Assembly: GCA_964576925.1 (NCBI GenBank)
Contig: CAZNWJ010000002.1
Location: 310,001 to 374,000, forward strand
Direction: 5' to 3'
Source: JADJGC01 sp964576925
GTDB taxonomy: Bacteria; Zixibacteria; MSB-5A5; CAIYYT01
Length of the DNA stretch: 64,000 bases
The position numbers and the translations under genes were made by a program. Shown here piece after piece: positions 43,395-52,457 of the stretch; within the stretch, counting starts at the first letter, position 1; each line of letters begins with the position of its first letter. Under the pieces are notes generated by a model that saw only the letters and a program-made list of their open reading frames with translations, searched no databases and was not told the origin of the DNA.

Positions 43395-45419
43395 ATGAGC
43401 CTTAATGGACGGTTCACGCCGCTCATCGTTTGGTTGTTGTTCGTCTGCACCCCCGGCTTCCTCTCTGCAGACCAGAACCCCCCTGAGAATCTCTGGATCC
43501 AGATCCAGGGAATGAGCCCTGCTGAAGTAAAGGCCTATATCGCTGCTCATGGTGGCAACTGGTGCCAAACCGACATCCGTTGGGCTGAGAAGAACGCTGC
43601 GCACAAAAACGCCGCCCTGTTCTGCCCGCCCCAGGGCCCTTGCGACGATCCGACCACTCGCGATCAGAATATCCCCGGCGCTAACGATCCATTCACATCC
43701 ATCCGCGTCTGCGTCAACGTGTTTGCCAACGACAACGGCTCCAACGTTGCCGCCAACCAGGCGCGCGTCGATGCGCAGATGACGACATTGAACGCTCACT
43801 ATGCCCCTTCAAAACTGCGCTTCACCTACATTACGCGCTATATCAATTCGACTCAGTACCGCGACTATACCGACAATGAAGAAGGAGGCATGAAGTCTCT
43901 GGCTGCCTTCTATCCCGATTCATTCCTTAATGTCTATGTTACGAATATCAACTCCAGTTACATCGGCATCGGAACCTTCCCCTGGGATGGCGATGCCCTG
44001 ACGTTCCTCGGCGGGACGATCGTCGATGACAACTATTTTGGCGGCGGTGAAGGCACACTGTCTCACGAGATCGGTCACTGTCTCGGCCTCTGGCACACTC
44101 ACCACGGCGTCTCCGAGGTCTCGCAATGCAGCGGCTGCTACGAGCGCGCCGATCACGTCAACGCCGACAATACCGGCGACTTCTGCGCCGACACCGATCC
44201 TACACCGACAAATTTCAATTGCTCGCCTCCCGGAGGCACCGACGTCTGCTCGGGACTATCCTGGGGACCGACCGACACGCAGAACTACATGGGCTACGCC
44301 CCCGATTTTTGCTATACCGAGTTCTCGCCCCAACAGTGGGGCCGTATGCACTGCTGGATTAACGCCGAACTTGGCTCCTGGCGAAATTGCGGCGGTGACA
44401 AGAGTCCGTCGGGAACCGGGGAGATCCTCGCCGATGGCGATGGCGACGGCGTTGATGATGCCGTCGACAATTGCCCGACAACTTTCAATCCTTGTCAGGA
44501 AAACGTCGATCAGGATGCCCTCGGCGACGCCTGCGATCCGGACATTGACGGCGATGGCGATCTTAACGCCGCTGACAATTGCCCCTTTGTTGCCAACCCC
44601 GCACAAGAGAACGCCGACGGCGATGACTTCGGAAACGTCTGTGACAACTGCCCCAACACAGTGAATAACGACCAGGGAGATGTGGACGGCGATCTGATCG
44701 GGGATGCCTGCGATGCCTGCACTGACACCGACGGCGACGGCGCAGCCAACCCGGGTTATCCGGCGAGCACCTGCCCGACCGACAATTGCCCGGATATCAT
44801 AAATGCCTTGCAGGAGGACGCCGATGCAGATGGTGTAGGTGATGCTTGCGACAACTGTGTCAATGCCCCCAACCCCGAGCAATACGACGAGAATGTCGAC
44901 GGGATCGGCGATGCCTGTGACGGGCAGTTCCACATCCAAAGCTATGTGCTTCCCGAAGGCTACAATGGCGTGCCTTATTTCTACCAGATGACGGCGATCG
45001 GCGGTGTTCAGCCCTACAACTGGCAGCTCTTCGGCGGTGATATCCCCTTTGGCTGTGATTTCAACGGCGGTACGGTTGGCACTATAACAGGAACCCCATT
45101 CTACGTAGCAACGTTCTATTTCACGGTGGTTTGCACCGATTCGGACTCACCGCCCAAGACAGATACCTTGAGCGTTTCAATTCGAATCGTTGAGCCGTTG
45201 GAACCGCCTTATGTCTGCGGCGATGCCGACAATAATGATATCGTTACGATTTCTGATGCGGTGTACTTGATAAGCTACATTTTTGGTGGCGGTCCCGCCC
45301 CGGATCCTCTGGATGCCGGCGATGTCGACTGCAACACTATCGTGACAATCTCCGACGCCGTCTATTTGATCAATTACATTTTCGGCGGGGGAGCAGTGCC
45401 TTGTGCCGCGTGTCCGTAA
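43395..45419 (+). CDS. Secreted M43-type metalloprotease with TSP3 repeats, Ig-like module and dockerin
   Basis: ATG 43395 has GGAG 11 bases upstream, followed by a signal peptide to about residue 25. In the 674-residue protein the zinc site is HEIGHCLGLWH (224-234), as in pappalysin-like M43 proteases. Then come calcium-binding thrombospondin type 3 repeats (about 350-520, phrases such as DGDGDGVDDAVDNCP) and a putative Ig-like domain (about 530-605, YNGVPYFYQMTAIGG). A dockerin-like pair (about 610-674) carries ISDAVYLI. It is exported and probably degrades protein outside the cell. It has a tandem paralogue. Confidence 0.88.
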   Translation: MSLNGRFTPLIVWLLFVCTPGFLSADQNPPENLWIQIQGMSPAEVKAYIAAHGGNWCQTDIRWAEKNAAHKNAALFCPPQGPCDDPTTRDQNIPGANDPFTSIRVCVNVFANDNGSNVAANQARVDAQMTTLNAHYAPSKLRFTYITRYINSTQYRDYTDNEEGGMKSLAAFYPDSFLNVYVTNINSSYIGIGTFPWDGDALTFLGGTIVDDNYFGGGEGTLSHEIGHCLGLWHTHHGVSEVSQCSGCYERADHVNADNTGDFCADTDPTPTNFNCSPPGGTDVCSGLSWGPTDTQNYMGYAPDFCYTEFSPQQWGRMHCWINAELGSWRNCGGDKSPSGTGEILADGDGDGVDDAVDNCPTTFNPCQENVDQDALGDACDPDIDGDGDLNAADNCPFVANPAQENADGDDFGNVCDNCPNTVNNDQGDVDGDLIGDACDACTDTDGDGAANPGYPASTCPTDNCPDIINALQEDADADGVGDACDNCVNAPNPEQYDENVDGIGDACDGQFHIQSYVLPEGYNGVPYFYQMTAIGGVQPYNWQLFGGDIPFGCDFNGGTVGTITGTPFYVATFYFTVVCTDSDSPPKTDTLSVSIRIVEPLEPPYVCGDADNNDIVTISDAVYLISYIFGGGPAPDPLDAGDVDCNTIVTISDAVYLINYIFGGGAVPCAACP

Positions 45420-45496
45420 CTGTGGAGAAGATTAAATATTCAATACCGGGCCAAAAGCCCGATTCGAGCAAGACATGTTAGAAAGTGAGCTGGAAA

Positions 45497-47386
45497 ATGC
45501 TTAGGAAAGCCAAAACCCGTCTCAGTGTTCTCCTGTTTGGATGTTTTGCCCTTGTCGTCGGATTCAGTCTGATGGCGACAAGCGTCCAAGCGGCCGTTGA
45601 TGCCAACGCCATTATCGACGAGATTCGCCAGAATCCGGGGCAGATCAAAGAGATCATTCGCAAACACCAGGTTGGCTGGTGCTCTTCGACCTTCGTCGAG
45701 CAGGAACTTGAAACAGGAAGTCCCGACAAGTCGCCGCAAGCCGACTGCAATGTCTACCAATGTGAATTCCCGGCCAATCGAAACCTCTATCTGCCGGCGC
45801 CTGGTCAGGAGACCTACTACATTCGCGTCGTCTTCCACATTCTGGCCAACAACGACGGATCCAATCCGGCAACCACCGTCTCGGAATGCCAGCAGGTCTT
45901 TGCGCGGCTCAACAACGACTTTGCTCCGGCGGGAATCCAGTTCTTGCTGGACAACATCTACATCCGCAATTCGACGACCTATCGCCTGCTGTCAAGCGGC
46001 GAAGATACGCCGATGAAGACGGCCCTGGCCGACAACTTCGGCAGCAAAATCAATATCTACATCACCGAGATCGAACAGACTACACCGGGTCAGATTACCC
46101 TCGGTTACGCCTATCTTCCGGGTGGAAACGCCGGCACCGTGCGTTACGGTATCGTGATGCATGAAGACGGCTTCGGCGACGACAACGGCTATACGACCCA
46201 CGAAATGGGCCACACCCTGGGCCTCTACCACACCTTCCGCGGCGTGAGTGAAGTGACCGCCTGCGGCCCCTGCTACGAATTCGCCGGTAGCCCGAGCGAC
46301 AACCGCGGCGACTTCTGCTCCGATACACCCCCGACGCCGCTGAACTTCAACTGCTCGCCGCCGGGAGGCACCGACGCCTGCAACGGCCAGCCGTGGGGAA
46401 CAACCCAGTTTGAGAACTATATGGGCTACTCGGGCTGCACCGAAGAACTCTTCACCAATCAGCAGTTCGGAATGATGCGCTGCTGGGTGACCGGACTCGT
46501 GGCCTATCGCGTGGCGGACGTCGATTCAGACGGTATTCTCAACGCCGCCGACAACTGCCCGCTCGTGGCCAATCCGACCCAAACTGACGGGGACGGCGAC
46601 GACGTCGGCGATGCCTGCGACAACTGCGTCGCTGTTGTCAACGCCGATCAGGCTGACGCCGACGACGACGGTATTGGCGATCTTTGCGACACTTGCACCG
46701 ACACCGACGCCGACGGATTTGGCAATCCGGGTTACGCGCTCAACACCTGTCCGGTCGATAACTGCCCGGATACTTCGAACGCGCTTCAAACAGATACGGA
46801 CACCGATTTAATTGGAGACGCCTGCGACAATTGCCCGAGCGTTTTCAACCCCGGGCAGCCGGATGAAAACGGCGATGGCGTCGGCGACCATTGCGATGGA
46901 ATGGTGCATGGCTATGACAACAATCCGCCGGATGGTTACAGCAACATACCGTACTTCTTCGAGTTTGAAGCCGTCGGTGGCACACCGCCCTACAACTGGC
47001 AGTTCTTCGGCGGCGACTTGCCGTTCGGCTGCAATTTCAATGGCGGTACGGCCGGATCAATCGACGGTACGCCATTCTTCAACGCAACTTTCTACTTCAC
47101 GCTCCTCGTGACCGACTCGTCCGTTCCGGCAACAGCCGACACGGTCAGCTTTGACATCACGATCACCGCCCCGCCGTATATCTGCGGTGATGCCGACGGC
47201 AATTTGATCATCACGATTTCCGATGCCGTCTACCTGATTACCTACATCTTTGGCGGTGGACCGGCGCCTTCCCCGATCGCAGCCGGCGATGCCGACTGCA
47301 ACGGCATAATCACGATCTCCGATGCCGTCTTCATGATCGCTTACATCTTCGGCGGTGGACCGGCTCCTTGCTCGACCTGTCCGTAA
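45497..47386 (+). CDS. Paralogous M43-type metalloprotease with TSP3, Ig-like and dockerin modules
   Basis: This 629-residue protein is a close relative of the preceding gene product. It has a signal peptide, zinc site HEMGHTLGLYH, shared RGVSEVTACGPCYE versus HGVSEVSQCSGCYE, LNFNCSPPGGTDAC, TSP3 repeats (about 335-480), an Ig-like module (YSNIPYFFEFEAVGGTPPYN) and the dockerin pair. It differs by lacking an N-terminal insert. ATG 45497 is preferred to GTG 45485. The pair arose by tandem duplication and ends in a strong terminator. Confidence 0.88.
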   Translation: MLRKAKTRLSVLLFGCFALVVGFSLMATSVQAAVDANAIIDEIRQNPGQIKEIIRKHQVGWCSSTFVEQELETGSPDKSPQADCNVYQCEFPANRNLYLPAPGQETYYIRVVFHILANNDGSNPATTVSECQQVFARLNNDFAPAGIQFLLDNIYIRNSTTYRLLSSGEDTPMKTALADNFGSKINIYITEIEQTTPGQITLGYAYLPGGNAGTVRYGIVMHEDGFGDDNGYTTHEMGHTLGLYHTFRGVSEVTACGPCYEFAGSPSDNRGDFCSDTPPTPLNFNCSPPGGTDACNGQPWGTTQFENYMGYSGCTEELFTNQQFGMMRCWVTGLVAYRVADVDSDGILNAADNCPLVANPTQTDGDGDDVGDACDNCVAVVNADQADADDDGIGDLCDTCTDTDADGFGNPGYALNTCPVDNCPDTSNALQTDTDTDLIGDACDNCPSVFNPGQPDENGDGVGDHCDGMVHGYDNNPPDGYSNIPYFFEFEAVGGTPPYNWQFFGGDLPFGCNFNGGTAGSIDGTPFFNATFYFTLLVTDSSVPATADTVSFDITITAPPYICGDADGNLIITISDAVYLITYIFGGGPAPSPIAAGDADCNGIITISDAVFMIAYIFGGGPAPCSTCP

Positions 47387-47409
47387 TCGTACGAAAAAGT
47401 AGACTATTC

Positions 47410-47440
47410 AGGGCGCACCACGGTGCGCCCTTTCTTTTTT
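47410..47440 (+). terminator. Rho-independent terminator of the metalloprotease pair
   Basis: A perfect 9-bp stem, AGGGCGCAC with GTGCGCCCT and a CACG loop, is followed by TTCTTTTTT. Confidence 0.92.
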
Positions 47441-47455
47441 GTGTTCGATTGAAGC

Positions 47456-47926
47456 TTACTCGGAGAACTCAAGGATCGTCGCGTCGGCAATTCTCAGATA
47501 ATCCGGCACGCTCATCACGACTGAGTCGGTTAGCGACCCGGCATTAAAGGCGATGCGATCGTTGAGGAGTATCGATTTGTCGACATACAGCTCGAATGGC
47601 AGTATCGGAAAGCCGAACGGCGGCACGGCGCCGGGAGTCAGACCGGTATAATCCAGCAACTCTTCCGCACTGGCAAAGCGACACTTCTTGACTCCAAAAT
47701 GCCGCTTCAGTGCCTCCGAGTCGACCTTGCGCGCTGCACTGAGGACAAATAGGCGGTAAACTTCGCCGATTTTCATCAGCAGCGCCTTACCCCCGATGCG
47801 AATGTCCTCGCCGCGCGCCTGCGCCGACTGCTCGGAGGTCAACGTCGGTTCATGGTGCACCGTTCGATAAACGACCCCCTGCTCATCAAGAAACCTGCGG
47901 ATATCTTCGTTGATCGATCTGGCCAC
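47456..47926 (-). CDS. YbaK/EbsC-family aminoacyl-tRNA deacylase-like protein
   Basis: GTG 47926 is taken as start, with AAAGGTG upstream; the frame runs on to 47983. The 156-residue protein matches the ProX/YbaK fold: VVYRTVHHEPTLTSEQSAQARG, the conserved lysine in GGKALLMKI (about K49), FVLSAARKVD and PGAVPPFGFPI. Such proteins hydrolyse mischarged tRNAs, for example Cys- or Ala-tRNA(Pro). It ends convergent with the metalloprotease terminator. Confidence 0.88.
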   Translation of the reverse strand: MARSINEDIRRFLDEQGVVYRTVHHEPTLTSEQSAQARGEDIRIGGKALLMKIGEVYRLFVLSAARKVDSEALKRHFGVKKCRFASAEELLDYTGLTPGAVPPFGFPILPFELYVDKSILLNDRIAFNAGSLTDSVVMSVPDYLRIADATILEFSE

Positions 47927-48069
47927 TGCCAACACACCTTTCGTTTGCCCACCGCAAGATGCCGCCGGCAGCGGCAATGTCAAGTGCCATACTCACGATC
48001 ATACGAAATTAGCTTCATTCGCGTCGCGCTAACTGCTATTTTGCCGGCTCATGAACGAAGTGTGCTTGA

Positions 48070-49134
48070 ATGACTAAAAACTCGGCCGATTCTTACGCCT
48101 ACTGCCGTGGCGTGCTTCCGCGTGTCTCCCGGACCTTTGCGCTGAATATCGGTGTTCTGGATGGCGAGCTGCACCGCGCCGTGCTCTGCGCCTATCTCTT
48201 CTGCCGCATTGTTGACACGGTCGAGGATACTCCCGGGCTCGATCATGCTCTGCGGCTTCGATTGGTGGCGGAATACGCCGAGTTATTCTCAACTCCTCAA
48301 CTGGAGTCGTCACCACTGCGCAATTGGCTTGCCCTCTGGCCTGGTGAACTCGAACCGTCCTGCGAACTCGATCTTGCCAGGAACGCCTGGAGAGTTGCCG
48401 AGACTTTCGCGCCGCTGCCCGATCCGGTGCGCGCAACTATCGGCCAATGCGTCAGGGAAATGTCCCTCGGTATGCAACAAACCTTGGATATTCCTGCCGA
48501 TCAGCGTACGGGGCTGCATCAATTGCAGTCGCAGGAAGACCTGGATCGCTACTGCTACTACGTTGCCGGTACGGTCGGCCGAATGCTGACCGAGGTTTTC
48601 TGCTTCTATTGCCCGGAAATCAACGAATCGGATCGGCGGACGATGCTGACCCTCGATCAGTCTTTCGCACGTGCGCTGCAGTTGACCAATATTGTCAAAG
48701 ACTGCGCACGCGATTATCGCCGCGGTTGGTGTTATCTGCCTGTTGAGTTAATGCACAGGCACGGTGTCACCGCCGATCAGTTCTTCAACGCGGCGGCGGC
48801 GTCAGAGGCGCTCAAGGTGCTCAACCACTTGATCGCGCTGGCCGCCGGTGATCTCAAAGCGGCACTTGAGTTCACTCTTCTCATTCCGCCGCGCCGTCGG
48901 CGTATGCGGCTCTTCAACCTCTGGTCGCTCTTCTTCGCCGCTCGCACGCTGGCAAAAGCCTGGAACAACCCGGCGTTGCTTGACCCCGCTCAGCCGGTCA
49001 AGATCAGCCGGAGCGCTGTCTATCGGACGATGGCCGGCACTATCCTGTTCTGCGCCGACTCCGATCGACTCCGGGCGAAGCTGAACGATCACCTGCGCAG
49101 TATTCCCCTATCAGAAGGTCGACCGCTGGAATAA
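48070..49134 (+). CDS. Squalene/phytoene synthase family protein
   Basis: This 354-residue protein has all trans-prenyl condensing marks: SRTFALNI, the first acidic motif DTVED (about 48-52), YCYYVAGTVG, and the second acidic motif in LQLTNIVKDCARDYRRGWCYLP. It joins two prenyl diphosphates head to head. YVAGTVG and the long C-terminus are closer to squalene synthase than to phytoene synthase, so it may feed hopanoid or squalene formation; no cyclase is in the window. ATG 48070 has no strong ribosome site. Confidence 0.88.
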   Translation: MTKNSADSYAYCRGVLPRVSRTFALNIGVLDGELHRAVLCAYLFCRIVDTVEDTPGLDHALRLRLVAEYAELFSTPQLESSPLRNWLALWPGELEPSCELDLARNAWRVAETFAPLPDPVRATIGQCVREMSLGMQQTLDIPADQRTGLHQLQSQEDLDRYCYYVAGTVGRMLTEVFCFYCPEINESDRRTMLTLDQSFARALQLTNIVKDCARDYRRGWCYLPVELMHRHGVTADQFFNAAAASEALKVLNHLIALAAGDLKAALEFTLLIPPRRRRMRLFNLWSLFFAARTLAKAWNNPALLDPAQPVKISRSAVYRTMAGTILFCADSDRLRAKLNDHLRSIPLSEGRPLE

Positions 49135-49142
49135 CCCTCAGC

Positions 49143-49172
49143 AAAAAAAGAGGCAGTCCCAACGGACTGCCT
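49143..49172 (-). terminator. Rho-independent terminator of the endonuclease V gene
   Basis: A perfect 9-bp stem, AGGCAGTCC with GGACTGCCT, is followed on the minus strand by CTTTTTTTG. Confidence 0.9.
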
Positions 49173-49198
49173 GCATCTTCACTCTCGGTAGCTAGATC

Positions 49199-49966
49199 TC
49201 ACTCTTCATCGTCGTCGTCATCGTGACGACCGTGCCCCTGGAATTGAGGCTGCCGATTTTGGCCACCTCCGCCTCCGGAGCCGAGATTCATGTCGTAGTT
49301 TCGCCGTTGCTTATTGACCATGATATGAGCCAGGCGTAACGGCTCGGGCAGCCGGTAGCCGCGCAGCAGGTCAATGACCGTCTTCACCGCGGTCTCGACG
49401 TCGATCTTATGCCCGGGAGACACATAGAGCGGCTTGACATTCTCGCGAGACCGCACCGCACGGCCAACATCTGCGTTGCCAAAATAGATCGGCGCCGTAT
49501 CGCCGACGCCGTTGCCCAGCGGATCGACCTTGCCAACCAGCAGCTTCTTGGCGCAGCCGATCGTCGGCATCTCGAGCATAATGCCCATGTGCGAAGCCAT
49601 GCCGATGCCGCGCGGATGGTCAATGCCATGCCCGTCGAAAATGAACACGTCCGGGACGAATTTCAAGCGGCTCAGAGCCTTGGTGATCACCGGCCCTTCC
49701 CGGAAGAAGAAAAGACCCGGCACAAACGGAAATGTCACCTCGGCCTGGGCTCGGACCTTCTCCAGAAGCTCCATTTCCGGCACTTTCATTACTGTTACCG
49801 TCGCAAATGCGGTGTTGTCCCGCTTTGAATATGCGACGTCGACGCCCCCGACCAGACGAAACGATGTTTTCTCCGGCTTGGTGATGACCATCGACGCATG
49901 CTTCTCCTGCAGCCGTTCTGCTTCTTTGACATCGTCCGTCCAGGGATGAAGACGATTGAACTTCAT
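49199..49966 (-). CDS. nfi: Endonuclease V with a Gly- and Asp-rich tail
   Basis: This 255-residue protein has the EndoV set: GGVDVAY (D43), VPGLFFFREGP (E90), the DGHGIDHPRGIG motif (D111) and the substrate loop near YVSPGHKID. It nicks DNA 3' to deoxyinosine. Residues about 225-255 form an extra tail with GSGGGGG, then H-G-R-H and five aspartates and two glutamates, not part of the enzyme fold. It probably acts in deaminated-base repair. Confidence 0.93.
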   Translation of the reverse strand: MKFNRLHPWTDDVKEAERLQEKHASMVITKPEKTSFRLVGGVDVAYSKRDNTAFATVTVMKVPEMELLEKVRAQAEVTFPFVPGLFFFREGPVITKALSRLKFVPDVFIFDGHGIDHPRGIGMASHMGIMLEMPTIGCAKKLLVGKVDPLGNGVGDTAPIYFGNADVGRAVRSRENVKPLYVSPGHKIDVETAVKTVIDLLRGYRLPEPLRLAHIMVNKQRRNYDMNLGSGGGGGQNRQPQFQGHGRHDDDDDEE

Positions 49967-50158
49967 TGTGCTTCCTTACTCTCGCTTTTGGGTTTAAGGG
50001 GTACGGCAAGAACGGTCGGAATACTCGGCCAGAATAAATCACATCTACAACAGAATGTACTCGCCTTACCCGTCGAATTATACGAATCTCTCACACACTT
50101 TTCAACGAGTTTTGCTCAATTCAATACAGCTAAACCATGAACAATTTCTAGGGTTCCG

Positions 50159-50956
50159 TTGTTTAGTAATAAATCGCGACGCAGCGTATCAATGAAGCTG
50201 GAATTTGACGACGCCGCCGGTCATTCGAGAGAGCCGATAGAGGACAATCTTGTGAATTCTGCAGTTCGCCATCGCAATTTCATCGACGAAGTCTTTGAGT
50301 GGGATGCCAGAAATTGGGGGCGCGCCTTGACTTTGTGGGAAAAAGCGCTTCCGGACCGGGCGGCGCCGGGGAGCACTGCGCTTGAAATCGGCTCCCGGCG
50401 CGGCGGCTTATCGCTTTATCTGGCCAAGCGCGGATACCGCGTGATTTGCTCCGATATTGAGGATCCTTTGCCGGTCGCGCGCCCTCTCCATGCTGCCCAT
50501 CAGGTAGATCACTTGGTTTCATACACCGTGGCAGAAGCTGCCGGATTACACTGGCCGGATGATTCTTTCGACGTTGTAGCCTTCAAGTCCGTTCTCGGAG
50601 CTGTCGGGCGAAACGGCAATGACGCCCTGGTCGAGCGAGCCTTTTCTGAGTGCCGTCGCGTCCTCAAACCAGGAGGGTGTCTGCTGTTCGCTGAGAATCT
50701 GGCCGCCAGCCCGCTGCATCGTTTCGTGCGTCGCCGCTTTGTGGAGTGGGGCCGCAATTGGAACTATCTGACAGTCGATCGGGTGGCACGCGGCCTTGCC
50801 CACTACTCGGAGACCCGCTATCAGACCTTTGGTGTCATTGCAGCCTTCGGCCGCCATGAGTATCAACGACGCCTCTTGCACTACGTCGACCGCGTGGTGT
50901 CGCCGCTCGTAACCGACCAACAGCGCTATCTCATCTACGGTTTTGCGCGCAAGTAG
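50159..50956 (+). CDS. Class I SAM-dependent methyltransferase
   Basis: The 265-residue protein (or 254 from ATG 50192) has the SAM motif I ALEIGSRRGGLSLYLA (about 74-89), an acidic end to strand 2 (CSDIED) and DDSFDVVAFKSVLGAVG, then VLKPGGCLLF. The C-terminal part FGRHEYQRRLLHYVDRV resembles lipid or quinone methyltransferases, but the substrate is unknown. The TTG start at 50159 has no ribosome site. The gap 49967-50158 shows no further gene. Confidence 0.78.
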   Translation: MFSNKSRRSVSMKLEFDDAAGHSREPIEDNLVNSAVRHRNFIDEVFEWDARNWGRALTLWEKALPDRAAPGSTALEIGSRRGGLSLYLAKRGYRVICSDIEDPLPVARPLHAAHQVDHLVSYTVAEAAGLHWPDDSFDVVAFKSVLGAVGRNGNDALVERAFSECRRVLKPGGCLLFAENLAASPLHRFVRRRFVEWGRNWNYLTVDRVARGLAHYSETRYQTFGVIAAFGRHEYQRRLLHYVDRVVSPLVTDQQRYLIYGFARK

Positions 50957-51030
50957 CGCCGCTTCCCCCGCGAGTTGTTGTTGCTTTCAGTTTCCGTCTT
51001 GGCTAGCCTTGGGCCGAGGAGGTGATCAGC

Positions 51031-52419
51031 ATGCTCTTTCGTATCACGTGCCGGGCTTTGTTTGCAGTTTGCGGCCTCGCGTTTCTGGCCGGTTGCACCG
51101 AAAAGGCCGAAAACTCGCGCGTGGTGACGCCGACCCCGCCGGCAACGACCGCTGTCTTCAAGGACATCGAGTCGTTCCTGCGCGTGCCGTCGCAAGTACA
51201 GTTCACTTTTCGGCTGACGACAGCCGACAATCACGCCATTCTTCTGCCGCCTGAAGCTCTGCCGCAGCCGTTTCGCATCTTTGAGAACGGCGAAGAGATC
51301 GACTACTCAGAGACCTCCCGCTTCGTTCACAACGCCGCCAGCCTCGAGCTCGATCTGATGCTGCTGCTCGATTTCACGAATTCTATGGCGACTTGGTACG
51401 ATGGCGACAATTCCGCCATCGATCTGGAGCTGGACTGGGCGCAGGAAATCATCGCCGGCCTTGCCGAAACCCACCGCATGGCGATCATGGAATACCACGA
51501 TCGCAATGTCGAGGCGTCCGTGATCGCGGACTTTTCCTCTGACAAATCGACTTTGCAGACCCTGCTGGCTCAGTTCGCCGCACGGCGCATCGACCATGGC
51601 TCCTCCAGTATCTGGGATGCCGTCTACACCGCGATCAGCCGCTTCCCGATGGTTGATTCCAGCAACAAGCAACGAACGCTGGTGGTCTTGACCGATGGGC
51701 GCGAGACTTCTTCCTTCCATACACCCGACCAAATCGCGGCCTTGGCGCAGGCAAGTCAAACGAACCTGTTCATCATCGGCACCGGTAATGTTGCCAACGA
51801 GGATCGCCTCGAATTGCTTGCCGGCCAATCCAACGGCGAGTACTATCCGGCGCGCGACTTTCAGGAATTTCGCGCTCGCCTCGAGCAGGTGAAGTCTGAC
51901 CTGGGCGGCCATTATAGCCTGAGCTACATCTCGCTGCGAAGAAGCGGCATCTACACAATTCGCGTTCAGTTCGCACATGACGGGCTCTCCGGAGCTTTCG
52001 AGCGCGATCTGGATGTCGGCAGCGTCTTCGGCGACGACCGCATCGGATCATTGACATTCGACGAACCGATTCGCAGCGAAGACCAGATCTCGTGGCTGAT
52101 GCGGGCACAGCACGTCCCGCGCAATATCTATAAGTTTCGCTTCAAGCTCGACACTCCGTACCTGGTGATGGCGACATTGATCGCTGGAAACGAAGGCGGA
52201 CTCTGTGGCGACTGGCGCCTGAACGGACGCGACTCGCTGGGGTACTTCACGATTGCCGCCGATGCTCCCCTGCAATTCGGCGATTTCGGCCCGATCGTAC
52301 GCCTGACACTGGATGGTGTTTACGTGGATTCGCTGGAGGCCGGCTTCATCCTGGACAACTCCATTTATACCGGCGGAAAGTCGTTCGTTGCCCCGGACAA
52401 GCTGGTCTATGCCAAGTGA
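51031..52419 (+). CDS. VWA-domain lipoprotein
   Basis: ATG 51031 has AGGAGG eight bases upstream, preferred over GTG 51022, which lies inside that site. The 462-residue protein has a signal peptide with the lipobox LAGC (about C22), then a von Willebrand factor A domain (about 100-280) with the MIDAS motif DFTNS, SSIWDAVYTAI and VVLTDGRETSS. A C-terminal beta domain follows. VWA domains bind proteins through a metal ion. It is probably an outer-membrane surface or periplasmic lipoprotein. Confidence 0.85.
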   Translation: MLFRITCRALFAVCGLAFLAGCTEKAENSRVVTPTPPATTAVFKDIESFLRVPSQVQFTFRLTTADNHAILLPPEALPQPFRIFENGEEIDYSETSRFVHNAASLELDLMLLLDFTNSMATWYDGDNSAIDLELDWAQEIIAGLAETHRMAIMEYHDRNVEASVIADFSSDKSTLQTLLAQFAARRIDHGSSSIWDAVYTAISRFPMVDSSNKQRTLVVLTDGRETSSFHTPDQIAALAQASQTNLFIIGTGNVANEDRLELLAGQSNGEYYPARDFQEFRARLEQVKSDLGGHYSLSYISLRRSGIYTIRVQFAHDGLSGAFERDLDVGSVFGDDRIGSLTFDEPIRSEDQISWLMRAQHVPRNIYKFRFKLDTPYLVMATLIAGNEGGLCGDWRLNGRDSLGYFTIAADAPLQFGDFGPIVRLTLDGVYVDSLEAGFILDNSIYTGGKSFVAPDKLVYAK

Positions 52420-52443
52420 GGGTAGTCGGTCAGACTACCCTCA
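52417..52443. other. Convergent hairpin overlapping the VWA gene stop codon
   Basis: A perfect 11-bp stem, TGAGGGTAGTC with GACTACCCTCA, has a GGTCA loop. Its first three bases are the TGA stop. There is no T tail on either strand, so this may be a factor-dependent or structural end shared with the convergent cytochrome gene. Confidence 0.7.
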
Positions 52444-52457
52444 CATCTGGATGAATC

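Noticed and set aside
44400..44950. Minus-strand and shadow frames rich in V, I and G inside the metalloprotease genes
   Set aside because: They are by-products of the GAC/GAT-rich TSP3 repeats on the plus strand, which show clear domain motifs.
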